Of a stretch of 64,000 nucleotides of DNA, positions 45,609 through 54,504 are shown piece by piece. A program made the position numbers and the translations under genes. The notes under the pieces were generated by a model that saw nothing but the letters and a program-made list of their open reading frames with translations, did not search any database and was not told the origin of the DNA. The first letter of the stretch is position 1; each line of letters starts with the position of its first letter. This stretch comes from Micromonospora sp. NBC_01796 (lineage in GTDB: Bacteria; Actinomycetota; Actinomycetes; Mycobacteriales; Micromonosporaceae): contig NZ_CP109078.1 in assembly GCF_035917455.1 (NCBI RefSeq), positions 744,001 through 808,000 of the forward strand, written 5' to 3'.

Positions 45609-45935
45609 ATGGAACCCGGAAACGGCAAGACGGGCATCAAGACGCTCGGCCTGAAGCTGCCGGACGAACTGCACGCGCAGTTCGCACTGGTGGCGCAGCT
45701 CGACGGACTGTCCTTGACCGATGCCATGCGGCGGTCGGTCGAGCTGTACGTCGAACACAACCAGGCACAGCCGGACTTCGCCGCGCGAGCCGCTGCCGTG
45801 CTTGAGGAGATCGAGCGGGAGGCAGCTGCCCGGCGCGGCGCGATCGAGGCGCTGTTTGGGAACACCGGCACACAGCCGGTCGAGACGAAGGCCACGAGCA
45901 AGCGACGGAGCAGCGAGGCCAGCGTGCAGGCGTGA
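45609..45935 (+). CDS. Ribbon-helix-helix protein
   Basis: 108 aa; ATG 45609 with GGAGGGGAG upstream. IKTLGLKLPDELHAQFALVA followed by LTDAMRRSVELYVEH is a CopG-like fold; the rest is a charged helix and Lys/Arg tail. Last gene of the transfer operon, followed by a hairpin terminator. Confidence 0.75.
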   Translation: MEPGNGKTGIKTLGLKLPDELHAQFALVAQLDGLSLTDAMRRSVELYVEHNQAQPDFAARAAAVLEEIEREAAARRGAIEALFGNTGTQPVETKATSKRRSSEASVQA

Positions 45936-45955
45936 GGGTTTCGTCGTGACGCAGG

Positions 45956-45988
45956 GGGTGGAGGATCAGCGGCGCTGATCCTCCACCC
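45956..45988. terminator. 15-bp perfect hairpin after the transfer operon
   Basis: GGGTGGAGGATCAGC (45956-45970), loop GGC, GCTGATCCTCCACCC (45974-45988), 20 bp after the last gene. No U-tract, as is common in GC-rich actinomycetes. Confidence 0.65.
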
Positions 45989-46044
45989 AAGAACTGCTAA
46001 TAGGTAAAGCTTGATGAATTATAAAAATAGGTCATTATTATTAA

Positions 46045-46416
46045 ATGATGGACGAAGAATTACCACCCGCCTTCGAGGAACGTTATGAACGGATCATCGA
46101 TGGCGAGGAGAGATTAGATACAGTTGCGAAGTTGAAAGACTTTTGGCTGTTTGCTGTGGAGCAGGGCTGGAAGCATCGGGAACTGAGGGAGGCGATAGCA
46201 AGAGCGACCTTTCACGCGGTCGAAAGGGATAGTTACGGCTCGCTCCTGGTGTATCTCACCGATCCGCAGCTTAAGGATGTTCATATCGAGTGGGACACTA
46301 TGGTGGTTATCGGGAAGTCGCCTTACCCAGAGAAGGAGACAGACGATCAGTACTCGGACAGACTGTGGGCGATTCTTGAGTTTGAGGTGGGCAAGGTGGA
46401 GGTGCCGGCGAAATGA
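46045..46416 (+). CDS. Hypothetical acidic protein, cargo
   Basis: 123 aa; ATG 46045 (Met-Met). Acidic, with WLFAVEQGWKHRELREAIAR and a strand EWDTMVVIGKSPYP. AT-richer than its left neighbours. Convergent to the following gene with a 29-bp gap. No family recognised; size and charge would fit an immunity or adaptor protein. Confidence 0.6.
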   Translation: MMDEELPPAFEERYERIIDGEERLDTVAKLKDFWLFAVEQGWKHRELREAIARATFHAVERDSYGSLLVYLTDPQLKDVHIEWDTMVVIGKSPYPEKETDDQYSDRLWAILEFEVGKVEVPAK

Positions 46417-46445
46417 ACTCATATCGAGGGCACCACGTCGACCAA

Positions 46446-46871
46446 CTACACCAACCGTTCACCATTGCCTTCAGTCCGCCAAAAGTCGATCTGCCCGTTC
46501 CGAATGACGATATGACCGTGGCCAGGGCCGTCAGGGGAACCGGCTCCGCCATAGAAAACCTCTACGCGGTTCGGATCGTCGTTCTGATAGTAGCGAATAA
46601 GCGCCTGCCGTCCGCCGAGTATGGTGGCATGCGTCCATAGGGTGTCACGCTGAACGTTATGCCCACGAGCACGTTGATCGGCGATCCGTGCATCGACCTC
46701 TCGTTGCTTCTCGGCAACGATATTCAAGATAATCGCCTGCGCCCCGAGGAGCCTTTCCTGTTCCTTGCGACTACGCCGTCGCTCGTTGAACTCCCGCTGC
46801 GTCGCCGCACTGTCCCCCGGATTCCTCAGGCCAGCGGCTAACGCATCCCTCATATTGTCCATAAAGCCCAT
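46446..46871 (-). CDS. Hypothetical protein with coiled-coil front and beta-rich end
   Basis: 141 aa; ATG 46871 with GGGGAGGAA upstream. The first 70 residues are a charged helix (TQREFNERRRSRKEQERLLG); the end is strand-rich with a His (YYQNDDPNRVEVFYGGAGSP, GHGHIVIRNGQIDFWRTEGN). No family recognised. Confidence 0.6.
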   Translation of the reverse strand: MGFMDNMRDALAAGLRNPGDSAATQREFNERRRSRKEQERLLGAQAIILNIVAEKQREVDARIADQRARGHNVQRDTLWTHATILGGRQALIRYYQNDDPNRVEVFYGGAGSPDGPGHGHIVIRNGQIDFWRTEGNGERLV

Positions 46872-47212
46872 CGCTTGCAGTTCCTCCCCTTTGGTCGTGT
46901 GACTGCATCGCCTTGGCGAGCAGTCGCCGTTTTGGAAGTAACTGATGACGGTGCCGCAGGGTTACGGGGCAAGCCGAATGATGGCGGTTTGGGTGTTTAC
47001 GCAAAACGTCTGAGCAGTCGCCACGCTCACCCCATCCCACGACCATGCTGCGAAAACTACAGCTCAAAATAGGATCTTGGTCTGCCAAGATATAGGGAGA
47101 TATGAATGAATCAAAAGGATCGAAAGAATATGCGCCCGGATCGGCAAGGGCATATCCTTCCTGGCCCCACGACGCGCGGGGGCGCGATGGAATGACGAAT
47201 TGGGAGGAAGGT

Positions 47213-49171
47213 ATGCCCACCGAATTGCCGGTGTACACGAACGAAGATCAGGGAACGGATCAAGATCGGGATGGGAGGACAGACGCAAGCGTACGGCAGA
47301 TCGCTTACCAGCGACAGCAGTCAGCGAATCGACAACAGATCATTCGAGGGCTACGTGGCAAGGAAAGCAGTCCGCCGGCAACACCTGGCGCCGTAGCTGC
47401 AGCCAGCCAGGTCCCGCCGCACGGGAGCCGGAACAAAATATCAACTGCCAGCGACACGAACGAAGCATTTATCTACGCCCGGGTGAGCACCCGCGACCAA
47501 GCCCGCACAGGTGGCGGCGAAGAGGGATACTCGATTCCCCACCAGCGAGAAGCCTGCGAGACCAAGGCCCGATCGCTGGGTGCGGCTATCGCCGGGGTAT
47601 ATATCGATGCAGGGGAAAGCGCAAAGTCAGTACATAGGCCACAGCTTCAAGAGATGCTCAAGGATCTCAAGAAACGCCGGGTCCGCTATCTCATCGTTCA
47701 CAAGATCGACCGGCTGGCCAGGAACCGCGAAGACGATATGGCGATTCGCCTAATGCTCGCCCGCGCTGGCGTCGAGCTGGTTTCCTGCACCGAGAACATT
47801 TCAAACAGTGCGCACGGCCGATTCCTACACAACATCATGGCAGATACGGCCGAGTTCTATCGCGAGAACCTCGCCGAGGAAGTCATGAAAGGCCTCGTTC
47901 GCAAGGCACAGGAAGGCGGCACTCCATTCCGTGCGCCACTGGGCTACCTGAACGTACGTGAGTTTGTTGACGGGCTCGGCATCTCCCGGGTCATCCTCGA
48001 TGCCGAGCGGGCACCCATCGTGCGCTGGTGTCTGGAGCAGTACGCGAGCGGCGAATGGACCGTGAACGAGCTTGTAGTCGCAGCCCGCAGTCGAGGACTA
48101 ACCTCGCGCCCGACACGCGTCAGGCCATCCGAACCGATCAACCCCACAACCATGCACAACCTTCTACGCAATCCCTACTATATGGGGGTTATTGCCTACA
48201 ACGGCTTCCACTACGAAGGAAAGCATGAGGCGCTCGTCAGCCCGGAGACATGGCTGCGAATCCAGGACATACTGGCTGCCCACCGCCATGCCGGCGAAAA
48301 AGACCGTAAATGGCCTCATTACCTACGCGGCTCGATTTTCTGCGGAGCCTGTGGCGGCCGCCTCGTCTTCAGCCGCCATCGCGGTAACGGCGGGCTCTAC
48401 GAGTACTACCACTGCGTCAAGAAGAAGCTGAAGGCCAACAACTGCCGGCGTGGTGGCATCCGCCTCCACGCCGTCGAGGACGGGATCGCCCGCTTCTACC
48501 AGACCTTCCAGCTACCGCCGGAGCGGATCGCTGAGCTTCGAGACGCGGTACTCGACGAGTTCCAGACTCAGCGCAACGACGCCCAGGAGAACGCCGAACG
48601 TGCCAAGAAGCGCCTGGCACGGCTCAGGGACGAACGGTCGAAGCTCATGCAGGCCCACTACGCTGGCGCCGTTCCGGTTGATCTTCTCAAGACCGAGATG
48701 GAGCGGCTGACGCGCGCCCTCGCCGAGGCGGAGACGGAGATCACCAGAGCGACGGCCAGCCTATCCGATGTCACACAGACGCTGCACGACGCCTTGACGG
48801 TGGCGGGGCACTGCCAGCAGCACTACGTCGCCGCTCCCCCTGCCATCAGGCGTCAGATCAACCAGGGCTTCTTCAAGAAGCTCTACCTAGGCCAGGACGG
48901 GGCGGTCGAACGGTACGAGCTCACAGAGCCGTTCCAGCAGCTGCTCGGCGCCGAGTGGGCCGAGACGCCAACAGCCGTAGCACCAGCGAACACACTTGAT
49001 CAACAAAAACACACCATGCCGGACAATGATCTTGTCCGGCATGGTGTGCATCAACCATACCTGGTGGGCGATACTGGGTTTGAACCAGTGACCTCTTCCG
49101 TGTCAAGGAAGCGCGCTCCCACTGCGCCAATCGCCCTCGCATATCCTTGCCGAGGTGGAGACGGGATTTGA
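47213..49171 (+). CDS. Large serine recombinase (integrase)
   Basis: About 652 aa from ATG 47213 (GGGAGGAAGG upstream; the longer ATG 47102 lacks a good site). After a disordered front of ~80 residues comes the resolvase domain FIYARVSTRDQ (catalytic Ser in RVST), YLIVHKIDRLARN, then the recombinase domain (PTTMHNLLRNPYYMGVIAYN), zinc ribbon (IFCGACGGRL ... YYHCVKKKLKANNC) and a long coiled coil (ENAERAKKRLARLRDERSKL). The genuine C-terminus probably ends near LLGAEWAETPTAV: past about 49000 the frame translates the tRNA terminator and the antisense of tRNA-Val, giving the well-known artefact GDTGFEPVTSSV. In the excised circle the last codons should differ. Confidence 0.92.
   Translation: MPTELPVYTNEDQGTDQDRDGRTDASVRQIAYQRQQSANRQQIIRGLRGKESSPPATPGAVAAASQVPPHGSRNKISTASDTNEAFIYARVSTRDQARTGGGEEGYSIPHQREACETKARSLGAAIAGVYIDAGESAKSVHRPQLQEMLKDLKKRRVRYLIVHKIDRLARNREDDMAIRLMLARAGVELVSCTENISNSAHGRFLHNIMADTAEFYRENLAEEVMKGLVRKAQEGGTPFRAPLGYLNVREFVDGLGISRVILDAERAPIVRWCLEQYASGEWTVNELVVAARSRGLTSRPTRVRPSEPINPTTMHNLLRNPYYMGVIAYNGFHYEGKHEALVSPETWLRIQDILAAHRHAGEKDRKWPHYLRGSIFCGACGGRLVFSRHRGNGGLYEYYHCVKKKLKANNCRRGGIRLHAVEDGIARFYQTFQLPPERIAELRDAVLDEFQTQRNDAQENAERAKKRLARLRDERSKLMQAHYAGAVPVDLLKTEMERLTRALAEAETEITRATASLSDVTQTLHDALTVAGHCQQHYVAAPPAIRRQINQGFFKKLYLGQDGAVERYELTEPFQQLLGAEWAETPTAVAPANTLDQQKHTMPDNDLVRHGVHQPYLVGDTGFEPVTSSVSRKRAPTAPIALAYPCRGGDGI
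49010..49048 (-). terminator. Terminator of the tRNA operon
   Basis: CACACCATGCCGGACAA (49010-49026), loop TGATC, TTGTCCGGCATGGTGTG (49032-49048): a 17-bp perfect stem. On the minus strand it lies 14 bp after tRNA-Val and is followed by TTTTTGTTG, a classic intrinsic terminator. It sits inside the 3' part of the integrase frame. Confidence 0.85.
49062..49136 (-). tRNA. tRNA-Val (GAC)
   Basis: On the minus strand the gene begins GGGCGATTGGCGCAG and ends GTATCGCCCA with encoded CCA. Acceptor stem GGGCGAT/ATCGCCC pairs fully; anticodon arm CTTCC-TTGACAC-GGAAG gives anticodon GAC; T-loop GGTTCAAACCC is standard. Last tRNA of the operon and next to the integrase. Confidence 0.95.
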
Positions 49172-49223
49172 ACCCGTGTACACGGCTTTGCAGGCCGTTG
49201 CCTCGCCTCTCGGCCACTCCACC
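49153..49223 (-). tRNA. tRNA-Cys (GCA)
   Basis: Begins GGTGGAGTGGCCGAGAGG; anticodon arm ACGGC-CTGCAAA-GCCGT gives GCA; T-arm ACGGGTTCAAATCCCGT; ends CTCCACC with discriminator U. Confidence 0.95.
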
Positions 49224-49257
49224 GAGGTTGCCCCCGACGTGCGTGGCGGCATCTCCG

Positions 49258-49330
49258 AGCGGACGACGGGACTCGAACCCGCGACCCTCACCTTGGCAAG
49301 GTGATGCGCTACCAACTGCGCTACGTCCGC
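49258..49330 (-). tRNA. tRNA-Gly (GCC)
   Basis: Begins GCGGACGTAGCGCAGTTGG; anticodon arm CACC-TTGCCAA-GGTG gives GCC; T-arm GCGGGTTCGAGTCCCGT; ends CGTCCGC with discriminator U. First tRNA of the three. Confidence 0.95.
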
Positions 49331-49675
49331 TTGTCTCCGGTGTTTCCTGGTGACGGATGAGAACTTTAGCCGAGCGCGCGAACATGTGCCAAATCGGGGG
49401 TGGCCGTGGCGGGTCGGCCCGCCCCTCGTTGCGCCGTTCCCGCAGGTGAGGGCCGTACGAAACGGGCAGGGGCGGTGTGCCGGGACAGGTACGAACCACA
49501 CTCCGTAAGGCATCCTAGGAACCTGGTTTGGATGGAAGGTCGTACGGATGGTGGATGGGTGGGGGTCTGAAAGGAGGCATGCGACGGGTGTTGGTCTGGG
49601 CGGATCGGGGGATTTCCGCCAGCATGTCCGGGTGTCCCGGGTCCGGGACGGGCGGACCCGGGACGACGAGCCGGG
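49331..49675. other. Gene-free stretch
   Basis: About 345 bp between the tRNA operon and the TRAP binding-protein gene; contains the tRNA promoter region just right of 49330. No repeats or genes seen. Confidence 0.5.
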
Positions 49676-50695
49676 CTACTTCGGGGCGTTGAGGTCGTCC
49701 AGCGCCTTGTCGGCGCCCCGGTGCAGCGGCACCGGGGTGGTCTTGCGGGCGGTCTCCAGGCTGATCTCCCTGGCCGCCGCGTTGGCCTGTTCGAGCTGCG
49801 GCTTGCGGTCGAACAGCGCCTTGGTCAGTACGCAGACCAGGTTCGCGTCGAGGTCGTTCTTCACCAGCAGCAGGTTGGGCACCACGATGGTCCGTACGGG
49901 GGCGGGGGTGCCGTAGGTGGCGGCCGGGATGGAGCCTTCCTCGTACACCGGGTTGATCTTTTTCATCTCGGACAGCAACGGGGTGATGTCCAGGAAGGCG
50001 ACCTGGTCCCTGGAGGTGGTGAACAGGTCCGTGATGCCGGGGGTGGGGAGTCCACCGGACCAGAAGAAGGCGTCGATCGAGCCGTCCTTGACCCCGTCGA
50101 CGGTCTTGGTCAGGTCGAGCCGCTGGGCCTGGATGTCCTGGGCCGGATCGAGGCCGGCCGCCTCCAGCAGCCGGTTGGCGATCACCTCGGTGCCCGACTT
50201 CGGGGAGCCGGTGGAGATCCGCTTGCCCTTCATGCCCTCGACCGAGGTGATCCCCGAGCCGGTACGCACGACCACCTGGGTGTAGTTGGTGTAGATCCGG
50301 GAGAGCGCCTGCACCGGCTGTGCCTGGCCCTCGAAGCTCCCCGTCCCCTGGACCGCGTCGGCGGCGGTGTCGGCCAGTGAGAACGCCACCGCGTAGCTCC
50401 CGGCCACCAACTGCTGGATGTTCTGCACCGAGGCACCGGTCTCGGCCGCGGTGGCCTTGACCTTGCCGTCGGTGGCGGTGGTGATCTGCTCGGCGTAGGC
50501 GTTGCCGAGCGCGAAGTAGACACCGGTGGAGTTTCCGGTGGCGATGCCGATCCGGGTGTCTGCGGCGACCTCGCAGCTCACCTCTCCGCCGGCGTCGGTG
50601 GTGGCCCCGTCCTGCCGGCCGCCACAGCCGACCAGGCCGGCCAGTCCGAGGCCGACCGTCGCGATTCCCGCGACGACCCTCGTGGCACGGTTCAT
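49676..50695 (-). CDS. TAXI-type TRAP transporter binding lipoprotein
   Basis: A 339-aa lipoprotein: signal with lipobox LVGCGG (Cys about 24), then the TAXI binding-protein fold (IGIATGNSTGVYFALGNAYA, KVKATAAETGASVQNIQQL, GKRISTGSPKSGTEVIANRL). It captures a small carboxylate, often an amino or dicarboxylic acid, for the permease. ATG 50695 overlaps the permease stop (ATGA), with AAGGAG inside the permease gene. It is the second gene of the pair. Confidence 0.92.
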   Translation of the reverse strand: MNRATRVVAGIATVGLGLAGLVGCGGRQDGATTDAGGEVSCEVAADTRIGIATGNSTGVYFALGNAYAEQITTATDGKVKATAAETGASVQNIQQLVAGSYAVAFSLADTAADAVQGTGSFEGQAQPVQALSRIYTNYTQVVVRTGSGITSVEGMKGKRISTGSPKSGTEVIANRLLEAAGLDPAQDIQAQRLDLTKTVDGVKDGSIDAFFWSGGLPTPGITDLFTTSRDQVAFLDITPLLSEMKKINPVYEEGSIPAATYGTPAPVRTIVVPNLLLVKNDLDANLVCVLTKALFDRKPQLEQANAAAREISLETARKTTPVPLHRGADKALDDLNAPK

Positions 50696-53055
50696 GAACT
50701 CTCCTTCTTCCGGGGTGATCGGTCCGGTGGAGGGGCCGACCGGGCCGTTGACCTGATCTCGCCGGCTTCCTCGACCGGATCGGCCGCCCCGGCCTCCCCC
50801 GCCTTACCGGCTCCCCCCACCGAACCGCCCGACCGGCGTGCAGCCACCGGCCCCGTTCCCCCCGCCGATCCCACCGCCTCCGTTCCCGGATCCACCGCCG
50901 ACGACGACCCCGCAACCACCGCCACCGAGCCCTGCCCCGCATCTGCTGTCCGCCGGTCGGCGCGGCGGCGGGCCACCGCCAGGGCGGCGGCACCGGCGAG
51001 CAGCGCGGCACCGGCCCCGATCGAGACCGGGTGCAGGTAGAGCAGGAGCAGTCCGGCCAGCCCGGCGAGGATCCGGCCGGCGGTGCCGACCGGGCCGATG
51101 CCGAGCAGCCAACCGCCGCTCGCCGCGGCCACCGCGGCGATGCCGAGGCAGGCGACCGCGGCGGTCCAGAGCACACCGAGCACCGGTCCCCGACCGAGCA
51201 GGTATTCACCCGGCCCGGTCAGGACGAAGGCGATCGGGGCGAGGAAGGCCGGTAGCGCGTACTTCAGTGCCTGCCACATGGTGGGCACGGTCCGGCCGCC
51301 GGTGATCGCGGCGGCGCCGACGGCGGCGAGTGCGGTGGGTGGGGTGACCTCGGAGAGCACCGAGTAGTAGAAGACGAACATCGCCGCCGCGGGGGCCGGT
51401 ACGCCGAGCGCCAGCAGGGCCGGCCCGATGATCACCCAGCCGATGATGAACGAGGCGGTGACCGGTACGGCGAGTCCGAGCAGGGCGAGCGCGACGGCGG
51501 CGAAGACGACGGTGAGTGCGAGCACCACCGCGGGCCGGTCGGCCAGGGTCTCCGCGGCGCGGACGAGCAGACCGGCGAACTGTGCGCCGAGTCCGGTCTT
51601 GGTGGTGGTGGCGGTGATGATGCCGGCGGCGCCGCAGACCGCGACGACCGGGAGGACTCCGCGTACGCCGGTGACGAGGGCGGTGAACAGGCGGTCGGGG
51701 GTGAGCCATCCTCGCCGGTCGAGGAAGGAGAGCGCGAACGCCAGTGCGGTCGCGTACACCACCGAGCGGGTGGCGCTGACCCCGACCGCGAGCAGCACCA
51801 CGATCACGATCAGGGAGGAGAAGTGGTAGCCGAACCGGAGCAGGAGCCGGCCCGGCGAGCCGGCGACGACCTCGACCACCCGTACCCCGAACCGGCGGGC
51901 GTCGATCTCGACGGCGAGCAGGATGCCGAGGTAGTAGAGCAGGGTCGGGATCATCGCCCAGCCGAGCACGGTCAGGTAGGACACGCCCAGGTACTCGGCG
52001 ACGATGAAGGCGGCTGCGCCGAGGGTGGGTGGGGAGAGGATGGCACCGACACCGGCGGCGGCGAGCATGCCGCCGGCCTGTTCGGGCGGGTAGCCGGCGC
52101 GGCGCAGGATGGGCCAGCTCACCGCCCCGACGCTGACGGCGGTGGCCGTACCGGATCCGGAGACCGTGCCGAGCAGGAAGCCGGCGGCGACGGCGGTGCG
52201 ACCGGCGGCGCTGCGCGACCGGCGGAAGGCGGAGACCGACAGGTCGACGAAGAACCGGCCGGCGCCGGAGAGGTCGAGTACGGCGCCGTAGATGGTGAAC
52301 AGCACGATGTAGGTGGCGGCTACGTCGAGCGGGGTGCCGTAGAAGCCGCTGCCGGAGTTGTAGAGGGCGTCGACGATCTGGGCGAAGTCGAGTCCGGCGT
52401 GGGCGATCGCCCAGTGCTGGGGCAGCAGGCCGCCGTAGTAGCCGTAGCCGAGGAAGAGCAGGCAGACCACGGGCAGCACCCAGCCGGTGGTGCGCCGGCA
52501 GGCCTCGATCAGCAGGGCCAGGAGCAGGGCGCCGAGCAGCACGTCGGTCGGTGCGAGCAGCCCCTGCCGGTCGAGGAAGGCGTCGTAACCGCCGCCGGCC
52601 CCGGCGATCGGGACGGGCAGCACCGGGTAGAGGCAGACCAGCAGGGCCAGTCCGGCCAGCAGCCAGTCGCCGACCGTTGGCCCGGCGCCCGTGGGCGGTT
52701 CCGGCCGGTCGGCCGGGTCGCCGGGCGGCGCCGGTCCGCGCCGGGTCAGCCGTGTCGGCCACCGCAGGCCGGACCGGTAGGCGAGGAAAACCAACGGGAG
52801 TACGCCCGCGAGGAAGATGATCAGGTAGTACTGGCTGCCCTGCGACAGTGGCCGGAACACCTGGGCCAGGACGAGCAGCGCGACGGTGAACGCGGCCACG
52901 GCGACCACGGTGGCGGCCGGACCGGTCAGTTCCCTGGCCGGGCGTTCCTCGTCGTCGTAGACCACCGTCGCGGGTTGCTCCACCATCGACGGTCGTGCGG
53001 ATTCGTCCCGCTTGTTGTCGGCCGTTGGTGGGACGGGGGCCTGACCCTCGGGCAT
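50692..53055 (-). CDS. Fused TRAP transporter permease (4TM-12TM)
   Basis: A 787-aa membrane protein with about 18 hydrophobic helices: a DctQ-like front part and a DctM-like core (FTIYGAVLDLSGAGRFFVDL, GTVSGSGTATAVSVGAVSWP, GAILSPPTLGAAAFIVAEYL). Secondary transporter driven by a cation gradient with the TAXI binding protein. The last ~90 residues are an Ala/Gly/Pro-rich cytoplasmic tail of low complexity, not usual for the family. Probably regulated by the divergent TetR protein. Confidence 0.93.
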   Translation of the reverse strand: MPEGQAPVPPTADNKRDESARPSMVEQPATVVYDDEERPARELTGPAATVVAVAAFTVALLVLAQVFRPLSQGSQYYLIIFLAGVLPLVFLAYRSGLRWPTRLTRRGPAPPGDPADRPEPPTGAGPTVGDWLLAGLALLVCLYPVLPVPIAGAGGGYDAFLDRQGLLAPTDVLLGALLLALLIEACRRTTGWVLPVVCLLFLGYGYYGGLLPQHWAIAHAGLDFAQIVDALYNSGSGFYGTPLDVAATYIVLFTIYGAVLDLSGAGRFFVDLSVSAFRRSRSAAGRTAVAAGFLLGTVSGSGTATAVSVGAVSWPILRRAGYPPEQAGGMLAAAGVGAILSPPTLGAAAFIVAEYLGVSYLTVLGWAMIPTLLYYLGILLAVEIDARRFGVRVVEVVAGSPGRLLLRFGYHFSSLIVIVVLLAVGVSATRSVVYATALAFALSFLDRRGWLTPDRLFTALVTGVRGVLPVVAVCGAAGIITATTTKTGLGAQFAGLLVRAAETLADRPAVVLALTVVFAAVALALLGLAVPVTASFIIGWVIIGPALLALGVPAPAAAMFVFYYSVLSEVTPPTALAAVGAAAITGGRTVPTMWQALKYALPAFLAPIAFVLTGPGEYLLGRGPVLGVLWTAAVACLGIAAVAAASGGWLLGIGPVGTAGRILAGLAGLLLLYLHPVSIGAGAALLAGAAALAVARRRADRRTADAGQGSVAVVAGSSSAVDPGTEAVGSAGGTGPVAARRSGGSVGGAGKAGEAGAADPVEEAGEIRSTARSAPPPDRSPRKKESS

Positions 53056-53225
53056 GTGCGGACCCTACTACGAGCCACCGATGAACTCCGATACCTTCAC
53101 CCGATAGAGATCAATGCCTACCGCTGGGTACGGGACTGAGCTGGCGATCCCACACGGGGTCACGAGCCAAAGACCGTCAGTATTGGTGACTTACCGTATT
53201 CACATCGATAGGTTAACGTAGCCGC

Positions 53226-53831
53226 GTGACGAGACGCGCGGCCGAGATCCGCCTAGATGCGCTGCTGCGTACCGCCTGTGCGGTGATCAAGGAGCGCGGG
53301 TTGGCGAACACCCGTACCGCCGACGTGGCCCAGGCCGCCGGGGTGAGCCAGGCACTCGTGTTCTACCACTTCGCCACGAAGGAGCGGCTGCTCGCGCAGG
53401 CGTTCGCGTACGCGGCGGAGCAGGATCTGGCCCGACTCGACGCGGTGGTCCGGTCCTCGGCCGGCCCGCTGGAGAAGCTCCGGAAGATCCTCAAACTGTA
53501 CGCACCGACCGGCCGGTCGAAGTCGTGGGGAATGTGGATCGACGGCTGGTCGGAGTCCCTGCGTACGCCCGAGTTGGAGAAGGTGTCCCGGCGGCTGGAC
53601 CTGCGCTGGCGGGAGGACCTCGCCGACATCATCGCGGCCGGCGTGGACGAGGGCGTGTTCGTCTGTGACGATCCGGGCGGCGCCGCCTGGCGGATCAACG
53701 CGCTGATCGACGGGCTCGCGGTGCAGTCGGCGGTGCACGACCGGGTGATCTCCCGCCGCCTGCTCTCCGAGTGGGTCCACCTGGCCACCGCACGCGAGCT
53801 CGGCCTGTCCCCCGAACAGCTGGACGGCTGA
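53226..53831 (+). CDS. TetR-family regulator
   Basis: 201 aa from GTG 53226. N-terminal HTH (AVIKERGLANTRTADVAQAA, then QALVFYHFATKERLL) and a helical ligand domain with WGMWIDGWSESLRTPEL. Divergent from the TRAP operon across 170 bp that is AT-richer than its surroundings, so it likely represses those genes. It resembles the BetI-like group by its C-terminal domain. Confidence 0.92.
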   Translation: MTRRAAEIRLDALLRTACAVIKERGLANTRTADVAQAAGVSQALVFYHFATKERLLAQAFAYAAEQDLARLDAVVRSSAGPLEKLRKILKLYAPTGRSKSWGMWIDGWSESLRTPELEKVSRRLDLRWREDLADIIAAGVDEGVFVCDDPGGAAWRINALIDGLAVQSAVHDRVISRRLLSEWVHLATARELGLSPEQLDG

Positions 53832-53884
53832 CCGCCGGACGGAAAGACCGGCCGCCGGACGGAAGACGGAGCAGAATCGGGTCC

Positions 53885-54466
53885 ATGGATCTGCTGCAGA
53901 CGTACCGGCGCAGCCTGGACGAGTTCACCGACCGGGTCGCCCAGGTCGGGTACGACCAGTGGGCCCTGCCCACCCCGTGCGGCGACTGGGACGTACGCGC
54001 GCTGGTGAACCATGTGGTCGTCGAGGACCGGTGGACCGTCCCGCTGCTGGCCGGTGCGACCATCGAGCAGGTCGGCGACCAGTTCGACGGTGACCTGCTC
54101 GGCGACGACCCGGCCGGCACCGCGCAGGACGCCGCGGCCGCGGCCGAGCGGGGCGCGAGCGAGCCCGGAGCGCTCGACCGTACGGTGCACCTCTCGTTCG
54201 GGGACACCCCGGCGAGCGAGTACCTGCACCAGCTCCTGGCCGAGCACCTGGTGCACGGCTGGGACCTGGCGGTGGCGATCGGGGTCGAGCCGAAGCTGGA
54301 CGCCGAGGCGGTACGCGAGTGCGCCCGCTGGTTCACCGAGCGGACCGGGATGTACCGGCAGGGTGGCCTGGTCGCCTCGGCGGTGCACGTGCCGGAGAAT
54401 GCCAGCGAGCAGGACCGGCTGGTGGCGGCGTTCGGGCGGGATCCGGACTGGGCTCCGGGCGACTGA
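53885..54466 (+). CDS. TIGR03086-type DinB/mycothiol isomerase-fold protein
   Basis: 193 aa from ATG 53885. The N-terminal helix bundle has PCGDWDVRALVNHVVVEDRW with the first metal His; the second and third ligands are in HQLLAEHLVHGWDLA. Family members bind metal and act on mycothiol adducts or have unknown reactions. It lies 54 bp after the TetR gene on the same strand and may be co-transcribed. Confidence 0.85.
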   Translation: MDLLQTYRRSLDEFTDRVAQVGYDQWALPTPCGDWDVRALVNHVVVEDRWTVPLLAGATIEQVGDQFDGDLLGDDPAGTAQDAAAAAERGASEPGALDRTVHLSFGDTPASEYLHQLLAEHLVHGWDLAVAIGVEPKLDAEAVRECARWFTERTGMYRQGGLVASAVHVPENASEQDRLVAAFGRDPDWAPGD

Positions 54467-54504
54467 GACGACCGGGACGTCGGCGGGATTTTTCGGGCCC
54501 TGAA

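Larger units (their letters stand above)
30369..49009. mobile_element. Integrative (mobilisable or conjugative) element, left end unresolved
   Basis: Right edge set by the serine integrase against the tRNA operon. Contents are typical: Lsr2-like protein, CHAP hydrolase, Scr1/DUF397 pair, coupling ATPase, replication-relaxation protein, orphan methylase, small overlapping genes and cargo. No separate relaxase and no VirB4-type ATPase is visible, so it may be mobilised rather than self-transmissible, or use the coupling ATPase as a FtsK-like pump. The defence operon at 23.6-29.7 kb may also be part of it; no left attachment site was found. Confidence 0.5.

Noticed and set aside
49065-49171. Protein motif GDTGFEPVTSSV at the integrase C-terminus
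   Set aside because: It is the translation of antisense tRNA-Val, a known annotation artefact, not a domain.
51206-52762. 518-aa Arg-rich frame within the TRAP permease
   Set aside because: Same-strand out-of-frame shadow of the permease gene.
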